DNA of 5,800 nucleotides from Spirochaetes bacterium RBG_16_67_19 (GTDB taxonomy: Bacteria > Spirochaetota > Spirochaetia > SZUA-6 > DRHE01): positions 470-6,269 of the forward strand of contig MIBK01000216.1 of NCBI GenBank assembly GCA_001829505.1, read 5' to 3'. Shown here one piece after another: positions 1 to 4,934 of the stretch. Made by a program: the position numbers and the translations under genes. Each line of letters begins with the position of its first letter. Positions within the stretch are counted from its first letter, which is position 1. The notes beneath the pieces were generated by a model that was given only the letters and a program-made list of their open reading frames with translations, did no database searches and had not been told where the DNA came from.

Positions 1-560
1 CAGTGCAGCAGGGAGGAGACCGTCAGGTACCAGGCCAGATCCCCCGCCTCGTGTCCCAGGAAGAAGGCGGCCAGCAGGGGCCAGGCGCCCCAGCCGATCC
101 GGTACTGCACCATGAAGGCCGAGCCCACCGTGGCCCACCAGATCCACCAGTAGGGATTGGACATGGAAACCAGCACGCCGCCGACTACGGGGGGCAGGCG
201 CTGCAGGCCGGTGGGGATCGCCGCCGCGTCGGCGGCAAGCTGCGGGACACGCCGCCGGATCGCGTCCCGCAGCAGCCCCACGCCCATGTACAACAGCAGG
301 AGGCTGCCCAGGCCGCCCACGATCCAGATCACCACCCGGTTGTGCAGCAGCTCGGAAAGCCCGGCCAGCAGGCCCACGATCAGCAGGGCCTCCAGCGCCG
401 CATGCCCGAGGCTCACCCATAAGCCGACCAGGAAACCCTGCCGGCCGGCCTGCACGGTCTTGGCGATGGTGTAGGTGAACAGGGGCCCGGGCATGACCGC
501 CCCGCTCAAGGCCACGACGAAGGAGAGGGTCAACACCGGCCAGAGTCCGTGAATATTCAT
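1..560 (-). CDS. LysE-family amino-acid exporter (RhtB/LysE superfamily), 3' end cut by the window edge
   Basis: Inner-membrane translocator expected to export an amino acid or similar small metabolite. The minus-strand frame opens with ATG at 560 and stays open for 186 codons to base 3, with no stop; family members are usually about 205-220 residues, so roughly 20-30 C-terminal residues are missing. Seen: a hydrophobic first helix (about residues 7-28) carrying SGAVMPGP (19-26), the family's N-terminal Gly...PGP signature; LGH at 51-53 in helix 2; a hydrophobic segment at 76-97; a basic linker RRR (102-104); SNPYWWIWWATVG (134-146), the conserved SNP turn; and FFLGHEAGDLAWY (166-178). The start is fixed by these motifs and by a promoter 13 nt upstream; no Shine-Dalgarno is visible. 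It is divergent from the nitroreductase and one gene away from an aminotransferase, so export of an amino acid is plausible. The substrate cannot be told from sequence. Confidence 0.88.
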   Translation of the reverse strand, partial: MNIHGLWPVLTLSFVVALSGAVMPGPLFTYTIAKTVQAGRQGFLVGLWVSLGHAALEALLIVGLLAGLSELLHNRVVIWIVGGLGSLLLLYMGVGLLRDAIRRRVPQLAADAAAIPTGLQRLPPVVGGVLVSMSNPYWWIWWATVGSAFMVQYRIGWGAWPLLAAFFLGHEAGDLAWYLTVSSLLH

Positions 561-565
561 GCGGA

Positions 566-594
566 TTGCGCAGAATGTATCACACGGGTATGAT
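566..594 (+). promoter_or_regulatory. Predicted sigma70-type promoter of the nitroreductase gene
   Basis: TTGCGC (566-571, only three of six to the -35 consensus) and TATGAT (589-594, five of six to the -10 consensus) are separated by exactly 17 bp. Only 8 nt lie between the -10 box and the ATG at 603, so transcription should begin within a few bases of the start codon. No Shine-Dalgarno sequence is present. The -10 is the strong part of the call; the -35 is weak. Confidence 0.5.
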
Positions 595-603
595 GGCTGT
601 CCA
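574..603 (-). promoter_or_regulatory. Predicted sigma70-type promoter of the LysE-family gene
   Basis: Reading the minus strand, TGGACA (603-598, five of six to TTGACA) is followed after 18 bp by TACATT (579-574, four of six). The -10 is preceded by TGA, giving an extended -10 form TGATACATT. The predicted transcript start is near 567, leaving a leader of about 7 nt before the ATG at 560. The -35 box overlaps the nitroreductase start codon, and the element lies face to face with the nitroreductase promoter. Confidence 0.5.
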
Positions 604-1133
604 TGATCTTCCTGGACCTGGTCCGGCGCCGGCAGAGCGTACGCCAATACCTGTCCCGGCCCGTGGAGCGGGACAAGGTCGAACGCTGCCTGGAGGCGGC
701 GCGCCTGGCCCCTTCGGCCTCCAACGCCCAGCCCTGGCGCTTCGTGGTGGCCGATGACCCGGCCCTGGTGCGGGGGCTGGGCCGTGCCGGCTACAACCGC
801 TTCACCCGCGAGGTCCCGGCTTTCGCGGCCGTGATCCGCGAGCCGGGAAAGGCGGTCTCCCGGCTGGGAGGCTGGCTGGCCGGGAGGGACTACCGCCTGA
901 TCGACCTGGGCATCGCCGCCGAGCACTTCTGCCTGCAGGCCGCGGAGGAGGGCCTGGGGACCTGCCTGCTGGGCCTTTTCAACCAGCGCCGGGTCAAGAA
1001 GCTGCTGGGCGTGCCGCCGGGCCGGCGCGTGCAGATCCTCATCGCCCTGGGCTATCCGGCCGACTCACAGATCCGCGAGAAGCGGCGCAAGGACCTGGAC
1101 CGGATGCGCAGCTACAACCGCTACGGGGGCTGA
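603..1133 (+). CDS. Nitroreductase-family FMN-dependent oxidoreductase
   Basis: Probable cytoplasmic FMN flavoprotein that reduces nitro, quinone, enone or similar substrates with NAD(P)H; the physiological substrate is not predictable. The product is 176 residues, a normal length for the short single-domain nitroreductases. Seen: RRRQSVRQY (8-16), the N-terminal Arg-rich FMN-phosphate segment; APSASNAQPWRF (36-47), the PSxxNxQPWxF flavin signature; a shortened central region; DLGIAAEHFCLQAAEEGLGTC (from 101), matching the D-G-A-A-N/H-L-x-A-A-x-x-x-G-L-G-T/S helix that packs on FMN; and a final IALGYPAD (147-154) followed by a basic tail (157-171). These proteins normally dimerise with the flavin at the interface. 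The ATG at 603 is the only reasonable start because the fold begins at once. It is transcribed away from the LysE gene and runs into the aminotransferase gene tail to tail with no gap. Confidence 0.9.
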   Translation: MIFLDLVRRRQSVRQYLSRPVERDKVERCLEAARLAPSASNAQPWRFVVADDPALVRGLGRAGYNRFTREVPAFAAVIREPGKAVSRLGGWLAGRDYRLIDLGIAAEHFCLQAAEEGLGTCLLGLFNQRRVKKLLGVPPGRRVQILIALGYPADSQIREKRRKDLDRMRSYNRYGG

Positions 1134-2312
1134 TTACGCGGCCAGGACCTCGCCCAGGATCGCGATGGCCCGGGCCAGGCTCTTCTCGTCCGCCATGGTA
1201 TAGTTCAAGCGTAGGGTTTCTATGCCCCGGTCCGGCTCGGCATAGAAATAGCGCCCCGGCACGAAGGCCACGTTGCGGGCCACGGCCCAGGGATACACCT
1301 CGGTCATGTCCAGGCCCGGCGGCCCCTCCGCCCAGATGAACATGCCGCCCTGGGGCCGGGACCAGCGGAAGCCCGGGGGGAAGAAGCGCTCGAGCGCCTC
1401 CAGCATGGCTTCCTGCCTGGGCCGGTAGAGGGAAATGATCGTCGGCAGGTGCTTCTGCAAATGGCCGCCGCTCAGGTACTCGGCCGCCAGCGCCTGGCTC
1501 AGGCTGCCTGTGTGCAGGTCGATGCCCTGCTTGGCGATCACCAGCCATTTCCGCAGGGACTGCGGGGCCACGCAGTAGCCTACGCGCAGGCCCGGGGCCA
1601 GCACCTTGGACAGGGTGCCCAGGTAGACCACCTGCTCGGGGGCCAGGCTCTTGAGGGAAGGCAGCGGATCGCCCCGATAGCGCAGGGCGCTGTACGGATC
1701 GTCCTCCACCAACAGCACGTCGTGCCGGCGGATCAGGTCGGCCACCGCCGTCCGCCGCTCCAGGGAAAGGGTCCTGCCGGTGGGGTTTTGAAAGGTGGGC
1801 ACCAGATAGAGGAACTTGACGCTCTCGCGCCGCAGGGCGGCCTCCAGGGCTTCCGGCACCAGACCGTCCTCGTCGGTTTCGATGGTCAGGTAGCGCGGCT
1901 CGTAGGGGGCGAAGGCCTGGAGGGCTCCGAGGTAGGTGGGCGACTCCACGGCCACCTTGTCCCCCTTGGACAGCAGCACCATGCCCAGGGCATCCAGCAT
2001 GCCTTGCGAGCCGCTGGAAGTGAGGATGTCCTCCGCGATCACCCGGATGCCGAGGGGCTCCAGGTGCCCCACCAGGGCCTGCCGGAAGGGCGTAAAGCCC
2101 TCGGAGGCCCCGTACTGCAGGGCCGCGGCCCCGTGTTTCTCCAGTACCGTCCGATACAGATGCTCCAGCAGCTCCAGCGGGAAGCTCTCGGGGGCGGGGA
2201 TCCCGCCGGCCAGGGAGATCATCCCGGGTTGGGACACCACCTTGAGCAGCTCGCGGATGGCGCTCACCGTCATGTTGCCCGTCCGGGCGGCCAGGAGCGT
2301 CGCGCAGTCCAT
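1134..2312 (-). CDS. PLP-dependent fold-type-I aminotransferase (LysN / 2-aminoadipate / aromatic aminotransferase-like)
   Basis: Cytoplasmic transaminase moving an amino group between an amino acid and a 2-oxo acid. The 392-residue product has normal family length and all the cofactor residues: ISLAGGIPAPESFP (32-45), the N-terminal substrate-pocket segment typical of the LysN group; LQYGASEG (65-72); SSGSQ (99-103), phosphate-loop side; VESPTY (122-127); FQNPTG (174-179) with Asn176; EDDPYSALRY (203-212) with Asp204 and Tyr207; SKVLAPGLRVGY (235-246) with the Schiff-base Lys236 and Arg243; and LRLNYT (367-372) with Arg368, the expected carboxylate-binding arginine. It is divergent from a MocR regulator 50 bp away, so it is the probable regulatory target. 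LysN relatives act on 2-aminoadipate, leucine, kynurenine or aromatic amino acids, so the specific substrate stays open. The start is ATG 2312, supported by an extended -10 box 8 nt upstream. Confidence 0.93.
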   Translation of the reverse strand: MDCATLLAARTGNMTVSAIRELLKVVSQPGMISLAGGIPAPESFPLELLEHLYRTVLEKHGAAALQYGASEGFTPFRQALVGHLEPLGIRVIAEDILTSSGSQGMLDALGMVLLSKGDKVAVESPTYLGALQAFAPYEPRYLTIETDEDGLVPEALEAALRRESVKFLYLVPTFQNPTGRTLSLERRTAVADLIRRHDVLLVEDDPYSALRYRGDPLPSLKSLAPEQVVYLGTLSKVLAPGLRVGYCVAPQSLRKWLVIAKQGIDLHTGSLSQALAAEYLSGGHLQKHLPTIISLYRPRQEAMLEALERFFPPGFRWSRPQGGMFIWAEGPPGLDMTEVYPWAVARNVAFVPGRYFYAEPDRGIETLRLNYTMADEKSLARAIAILGEVLAA

Positions 2313-2320
2313 ATGGACAA

Positions 2321-2329
2321 ATCATAGCA
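2321..2329 (-). promoter_or_regulatory. Extended -10 promoter of the aminotransferase gene
   Basis: The minus strand reads TGCTATGAT (2329 to 2321), a TGn-TATGAT extended -10 with five of six -10 matches. No convincing -35 lies 16-18 bp further upstream, which suits an extended -10 promoter or one needing an activator. Eight nt separate it from the ATG at 2312, so the transcript is predicted to be leaderless or to carry only 1-2 leader bases. No Shine-Dalgarno is present. Confidence 0.55.
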
Positions 2330-2361
2330 AATCTGCTACCTGGTATAACAGATGCAGATTT
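2329..2361. repeat. Dyad AAATCTGC ... GCAGATTT in the divergent promoter region
   Basis: AAATCTGC (2329-2336) and its exact reverse complement GCAGATTT (2354-2361) are 8-bp arms around a 17-bp spacer. The left arm abuts the aminotransferase -10 box and the spacer contains the regulator's extended -10. A second small palindrome, TAGCA-AATC-TGCTA (2325-2338), overlaps the left arm. Either could be an accessory regulator site. The region is AT-rich compared with its surroundings, so some of the symmetry may be chance. Confidence 0.4.
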
Positions 2362-2386
2362 TATGAATTCCGGGCATAACAGATTC
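2339..2386 (+). promoter_or_regulatory. Putative MocR operator: two direct repeats CCnGGnATAACAGATnC, 31 bp apart
   Basis: Copy 1 spans 2339-2355 and copy 2 spans 2370-2386. Fourteen of 17 positions match, including an uninterrupted ATAACAGAT (2345-2353 and 2376-2384). The 31-bp period is close to three turns of B-DNA, so both copies face the same side of the helix. MocR regulators such as GabR and PdxR are known to bind widely spaced direct repeats as domain-swapped dimers. Copy 1 covers the regulator's -10 box and copy 2 lies inside its first codons, which predicts autorepression. The assignment to this protein is inference from position and architecture. Confidence 0.6.
2341..2349 (+). promoter_or_regulatory. 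Extended -10 promoter of the MocR regulator gene
   Basis: TGGTATAAC (2341-2349) is a TGn extended -10 with five of six -10 matches. No -35 is found at normal spacing; TGGACA at 2314-2319 is 24 bp away, too far. The predicted start is near 2356, giving a leader of about 7 nt before the ATG at 2363 with no Shine-Dalgarno. The element overlaps the first copy of the ATAACAGAT repeat, which would allow autorepression. Confidence 0.5.
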
Positions 2387-3814
2387 GATTCCCTGGCCTT
2401 CCGCTACGCCGGACTGGCCGACCTGTTGGAAAAGCAGATCCGCTCCGGTACCTTCCGGGCCGGCGACCGGCTGCCCTCCATCCGCGACCTGCGGGCTCAG
2501 ACGGGCCTGAGCGTCTCGACGGTCTACCACACCTTCATCGAGCTGGAAAAGAGAGGCCTGATCCAGCCGCGGGAGCGCTCCGGGTACTTCGTCCGGCCGC
2601 TGCTCGAGGGGCTGCTGCCCGCTCCCCAGCCTCCCGTCTGGCGCCTGGCCCCCAGGAAGGTGAGCGTCAACGATCTGGCCTTCACCCTGGTGGAGGCCAT
2701 GGGCGACCCCGGGATCCTGCAGCTGGGCGGCGCGCTGATCGCCCCCGAGCTGCTGCCGTTGAAGGAAATCGGCTCGATCCTCAAGGGCGCCACCCTGGCC
2801 CAGCTGGAGGCCGGGCTGGCCGGCTACGAGCACTACCTGGGCCAGGCCGAGCTGAGGCGGCAGATCGCCCGCCGCCTGGCGCCGCTTTGCGGCCCGGTCC
2901 GCCCAGAGCAGCTGGTGATCACCAACGGCTGCATCGAAGCCGTGGCCCTGGGCCTGAAGGCGGCGACCCAGCCCGGGCAGACGGTGCTGGTGGAATCCCC
3001 CACCTTCCCCTGGTTCCTGCAGCTCATCGAGGACCTGAATCTGCACGCCCTGGAAGTGCCCGCCGATCCGCAGAGCGGTCTGGACCTGGAGGTGCTGGAA
3101 CGCTCGGTCCGGGAGCACGACGTCAAGGCCTGCATCCTCGTGGCCAACTTCAACAACCCGCTGGGCTTCGTGCTGGACAACGGGAAAAAGCAGGCCATGG
3201 TGGAGCGGCTCAATGCCCTGAACGTCCCGATCATCGAGGACGATGTCTACGGGGAGCTGCACTTCAGCCCCTCCCGCCCCCTGCCGCTCAAGGCTTTCGA
3301 CCGCAAAGGCCTGGTGCTGTACTGCTCGTCGTTTTCCAAGAGCCTCTCTCCCGGGCTGCGCGTCGGCTGGATCATGGCCGGCGGGTATTTCGACCGGGTG
3401 CGCCGCCTGAAAACCAATCAGGCCATCAGCGCCCCGGGGCTGACCCAGTGGGCGGCGGCCAGGTACCTGAGAGGCGGCAGCTTCGACCGGCACCTGCGCG
3501 GCCTGCGCACCCACCTCAAGAACCAGGTCGGCAACACCGCCCTGGCCATCGCCCGCTACTTCCCGAAGGGAACCAAGATCAGCTCACCGCAGGGGGGGCT
3601 CACCCTCTGGGTCGAGCTGGATCCCCGGGTGGACAGCCTGGAGCTGTTCCGCCGCGCCCTGGAGAAGAGAATCGCCGTGATGCCGGGCGCCATCTGCGCC
3701 AGCGGAAAGGCCTACCGGCACTGCATCCGCGTCAGCTGCGGCCTGCCCTACTCCGAGCGGATCGACCGGGGCCTCGAGACCCTGGCGGCCCTGGCGCGGT
3801 CCCTGGCGAGTTGA
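2363..3814 (+). CDS. MocR-type transcriptional regulator: GntR winged helix fused to an aminotransferase-like PLP domain
   Basis: Cytoplasmic DNA-binding regulator expected to sense PLP, an amino acid or their adduct. The 483-residue product is of usual MocR length. Seen: a GntR-family wHTH at about 13-77, with AGDRLPSIRDLRAQTGLS (33-50) and the recognition helix around 49-60, then GLIQPRERSGYFV (65-77), the wing; a linker of about 25-30 residues; and a full fold-type-I domain from about 105 to the end with YEHYLG (155-160), ESPTFPW (211-217), NNPLG (264-268) with Asn265, EDDVYGEL (292-299) with Asp293 and Tyr296, SKSLSPGLRVGW (325-336) with Schiff-base Lys326 and Arg333, and IRVSCG (455-460) with Arg456. 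All PLP-anchoring residues are kept, so cofactor binding is likely. NPLG instead of NPTG recalls the YdcR/PtsJ side of the family. It is divergent from an aminotransferase, and the spacer holds paired direct repeats that are probably its operator. Confidence 0.93.
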   Translation: MNSGHNRFDSLAFRYAGLADLLEKQIRSGTFRAGDRLPSIRDLRAQTGLSVSTVYHTFIELEKRGLIQPRERSGYFVRPLLEGLLPAPQPPVWRLAPRKVSVNDLAFTLVEAMGDPGILQLGGALIAPELLPLKEIGSILKGATLAQLEAGLAGYEHYLGQAELRRQIARRLAPLCGPVRPEQLVITNGCIEAVALGLKAATQPGQTVLVESPTFPWFLQLIEDLNLHALEVPADPQSGLDLEVLERSVREHDVKACILVANFNNPLGFVLDNGKKQAMVERLNALNVPIIEDDVYGELHFSPSRPLPLKAFDRKGLVLYCSSFSKSLSPGLRVGWIMAGGYFDRVRRLKTNQAISAPGLTQWAAARYLRGGSFDRHLRGLRTHLKNQVGNTALAIARYFPKGTKISSPQGGLTLWVELDPRVDSLELFRRALEKRIAVMPGAICASGKAYRHCIRVSCGLPYSERIDRGLETLAALARSLAS

Positions 3815-3839
3815 CGGTCGGGGCCGGAGCGCCTAGACT
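3811..3839 (+). promoter_or_regulatory. Predicted sigma70-type promoter of the DNA methyltransferase gene
   Basis: TTGACG (3811-3816, five of six) and TAGACT (3834-3839, four of six) are separated by 17 bp. Seven nt follow before the GTG at 3847, so the transcript should start at or next to the initiation codon. The -35 box overlaps the MocR stop codon (3812-3814). This lets the methylase be expressed independently of the regulator although the genes are co-directional. A CTAG tetranucleotide (3833-3836) overlaps the -10 box. Confidence 0.6.
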
Positions 3840-3846
3840 GGACAAG

Positions 3847-4911
3847 GTGATCCAGACCGAGCACCGGCTCCTGCTGGGGGATTCCCGCGACCTGTCCGGG
3901 ATTCCCCGGGAATCCGTCGACCTGGTGGTCACCTCCCCCCCGTACCCGATGATCCGCATGTGGGACGAGCTGTTCTCCCTCCTCAACCCCGAAGTCGCCG
4001 CCGCGCTGGGCCGGCAGGACGGGCCGGTGGCCTTCGAGCTGATGCACGCGGAGCTGGAGAAGGTCTGGAGGCAGCTCTGGAGCCTGCTGAAGGCCGGGGG
4101 CTGGCTTTGCCTGAACGTCGGGGACGCCACCCGGCGGATCGGAGAGAGCTTCCGGCTTTACGCCAACCAGGCCCGGATCACCCAGAGCCTGCAGCGTCAG
4201 GGTTTCCAGACCCTCCCGCCGATCCTGTGGCGCAAGCAGACCAACGCCCCGAACAAGTTCCTGGGCTCGGGTATGCTGCCCGCCGGGGCCTACGTCACCC
4301 TGGAGCACGAGTACATTCTGATCTTCCGCAAGGGGACCGGGCGGCGGTTCGAGCCGGGAGAGGAAGCCGAAAACCGGCGGCGGAGCGCCTTGTTCTGGGA
4401 GGAGCGCAACCAGTGGTATTCCGACCTCTGGGATTTCAAGGGCATCCGGCAGTCCCTCAATCAGGCGGGGGTCCGGCAGCGCAGCGCCGCCTTCCCTTTC
4501 GAGCTGGCCTACCGGCTGATCCACATGTACTCGGTCCGCGGCGACCGGGTCCTGGATCCGTTCCTGGGCACGGGGACCACCATGTTCGCCGCCATGGCCG
4601 CCGGCAGGAACAGCATCGGGGTGGAGATCGACGCCGAGCTGGGCGCCGTAGTGGACCTGGAATGCGGGCGCGTTCCGCGGCTGGCCGCGGAGAGGGTGTC
4701 CCGCAGGCTGGAGGAGCACCTGGCTTTCATCGAGGAATACCAGGCCGCCCGGGGCGAGGCCAGGCACCGCCACCGGCGCTACGGATTCGCCGTGGTCACC
4801 GGCCAGGAAACCGACCTGGTCCTGGACCGCGTCCGCAGCGTTGCCCTGGAATCTCCGGGAGTGTACCGCGTCGGCTACGAGGAGCTTGCGCCGCCCGGGG
4901 CGCGGGCTTGA
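3847..4911 (+). CDS. Beta-class DNA methyltransferase, probably N4-cytosine, apparently without a partner nuclease
   Basis: Transfers a methyl group from S-adenosylmethionine to a base in a specific DNA site. From GTG 3847 the product is 354 residues. Seen: GDSRDL (11-16) leading into DLVVTSPPYP (25-34), motif IV with SPPY; and, near the C-terminal side, VLDPFLGTGTT (235-245), motif I, with GVEID (258-262), motif II. The order IV before I defines the beta class, and SPPY rather than DPPY favours N4-cytosine over N6-adenine. The stretch at about 95-215 is the likely target-recognition region. A further tail of about 90 residues with the charged RHRHRRYGF (306-314) follows motif II. GTG 3847 was chosen because the family's GDS segment begins just after it and a promoter lies 7 nt upstream; an in-frame TTG at 3811 is less likely. 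The recognition sequence cannot be read from the protein. No restriction endonuclease is visible in the window, but genes further right are unseen. Confidence 0.9.
   Translation: MIQTEHRLLLGDSRDLSGIPRESVDLVVTSPPYPMIRMWDELFSLLNPEVAAALGRQDGPVAFELMHAELEKVWRQLWSLLKAGGWLCLNVGDATRRIGESFRLYANQARITQSLQRQGFQTLPPILWRKQTNAPNKFLGSGMLPAGAYVTLEHEYILIFRKGTGRRFEPGEEAENRRRSALFWEERNQWYSDLWDFKGIRQSLNQAGVRQRSAAFPFELAYRLIHMYSVRGDRVLDPFLGTGTTMFAAMAAGRNSIGVEIDAELGAVVDLECGRVPRLAAERVSRRLEEHLAFIEEYQAARGEARHRHRRYGFAVVTGQETDLVLDRVRSVALESPGVYRVGYEELAPPGARA
3878..3916. repeat. Three phased GGGAWTCCC-like quasi-palindromes at the start of the methyltransferase gene
   Basis: GGGATTCCC occurs at 3878-3886 and 3898-3906, and GGGAATCCG at 3908-3916. 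The last two form a perfect 17-bp inverted repeat, GGATTCCC-C-GGGAATCC (3899-3915). Start-to-start distances are 20 and 10 bp, so all three lie close to the same helical face. They sit in different codon phases and encode different residues (GDS, GIP, RES), so they do not reflect a protein repeat. A role as an internal operator is possible but unproven. Confidence 0.45.
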
Positions 4912-4914
4912 TGC

Positions 4915-4920
4915 GGAGGT
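4915..4920 (+). promoter_or_regulatory. Shine-Dalgarno GGAGGT upstream of the ferritin/VIT gene
   Basis: GGAGGT is an exact anti-16S match and the only one in the window lying just upstream of a start codon. It is 14 nt before ATG 4935, longer than the usual 5-10 nt spacing. Together with the TGATG junction at the end of the methyltransferase (4909-4913) it points to translation from a shared transcript rather than from a separate promoter; no -10 box was found here. Confidence 0.5.
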
Positions 4921-4934
4921 CCGGCCGAAATACC

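Noticed and set aside
3..474. Plus-strand frames opposite the LysE-family gene
   Set aside because: The minus strand encodes a clear membrane exporter with family motifs; these frames are its low-complexity shadows.
1131..1200. Intrinsic terminator between the convergent genes
   Set aside because: No GC-rich hairpin followed by a T-run is present on either strand.
2314..2319. TGGACA as a -35 box for the MocR gene
   Set aside because: The spacing of 24 bp to the TATAAC box is too long for a sigma70 promoter; the extended -10 explains the promoter better.
1039..2325. Long minus-strand frame overlapping the aminotransferase in another phase
   Set aside because: Its translation is rich in Gly/Pro/Ala/Arg with no domain motif, and the overlapping frame encodes a complete aminotransferase with every catalytic residue. 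It is a GC-rich shadow frame.
1449..2327. Plus-strand 292-codon frame antisense to the aminotransferase
   Set aside because: Gln/His/Gly-rich composition typical of the reverse of a GC-rich gene; no recognisable motif.
2336..3514. Minus-strand 392-codon frame antisense to the MocR gene
   Set aside because: No motif, composition of a shadow frame, and it covers the operator and wHTH of a well-supported gene.
3811..3813. TTG at 3811 as the methyltransferase start, overlapping the MocR stop
   Set aside because: It would give a coupled TTGA junction, but no good Shine-Dalgarno precedes it and the 12 added residues lack family resemblance. The same bases form a good -35 box. Kept as a minor alternative.
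2887..3846. Upstream extension of the methyltransferase frame through the MocR gene
   Set aside because: The frame is open, but the translated text before about 3847 is low-complexity Pro/Gly/Arg, whereas the MocR frame encodes a full aminotransferase domain. The methylase fold begins at the GDS segment after GTG 3847.
3905..3910. CCCGGG in the methylase gene as its possible recognition site
   Set aside because: CCCGGG recurs many times across this GC-rich window, so its presence here carries no information.
3748..4773. Minus-strand 341-codon frame antisense to the methyltransferase, considered as a hidden nuclease
   Set aside because: No PD-(D/E)XK, HNH or GIY-YIG motif; Pro/Gly/Gln-rich shadow composition.
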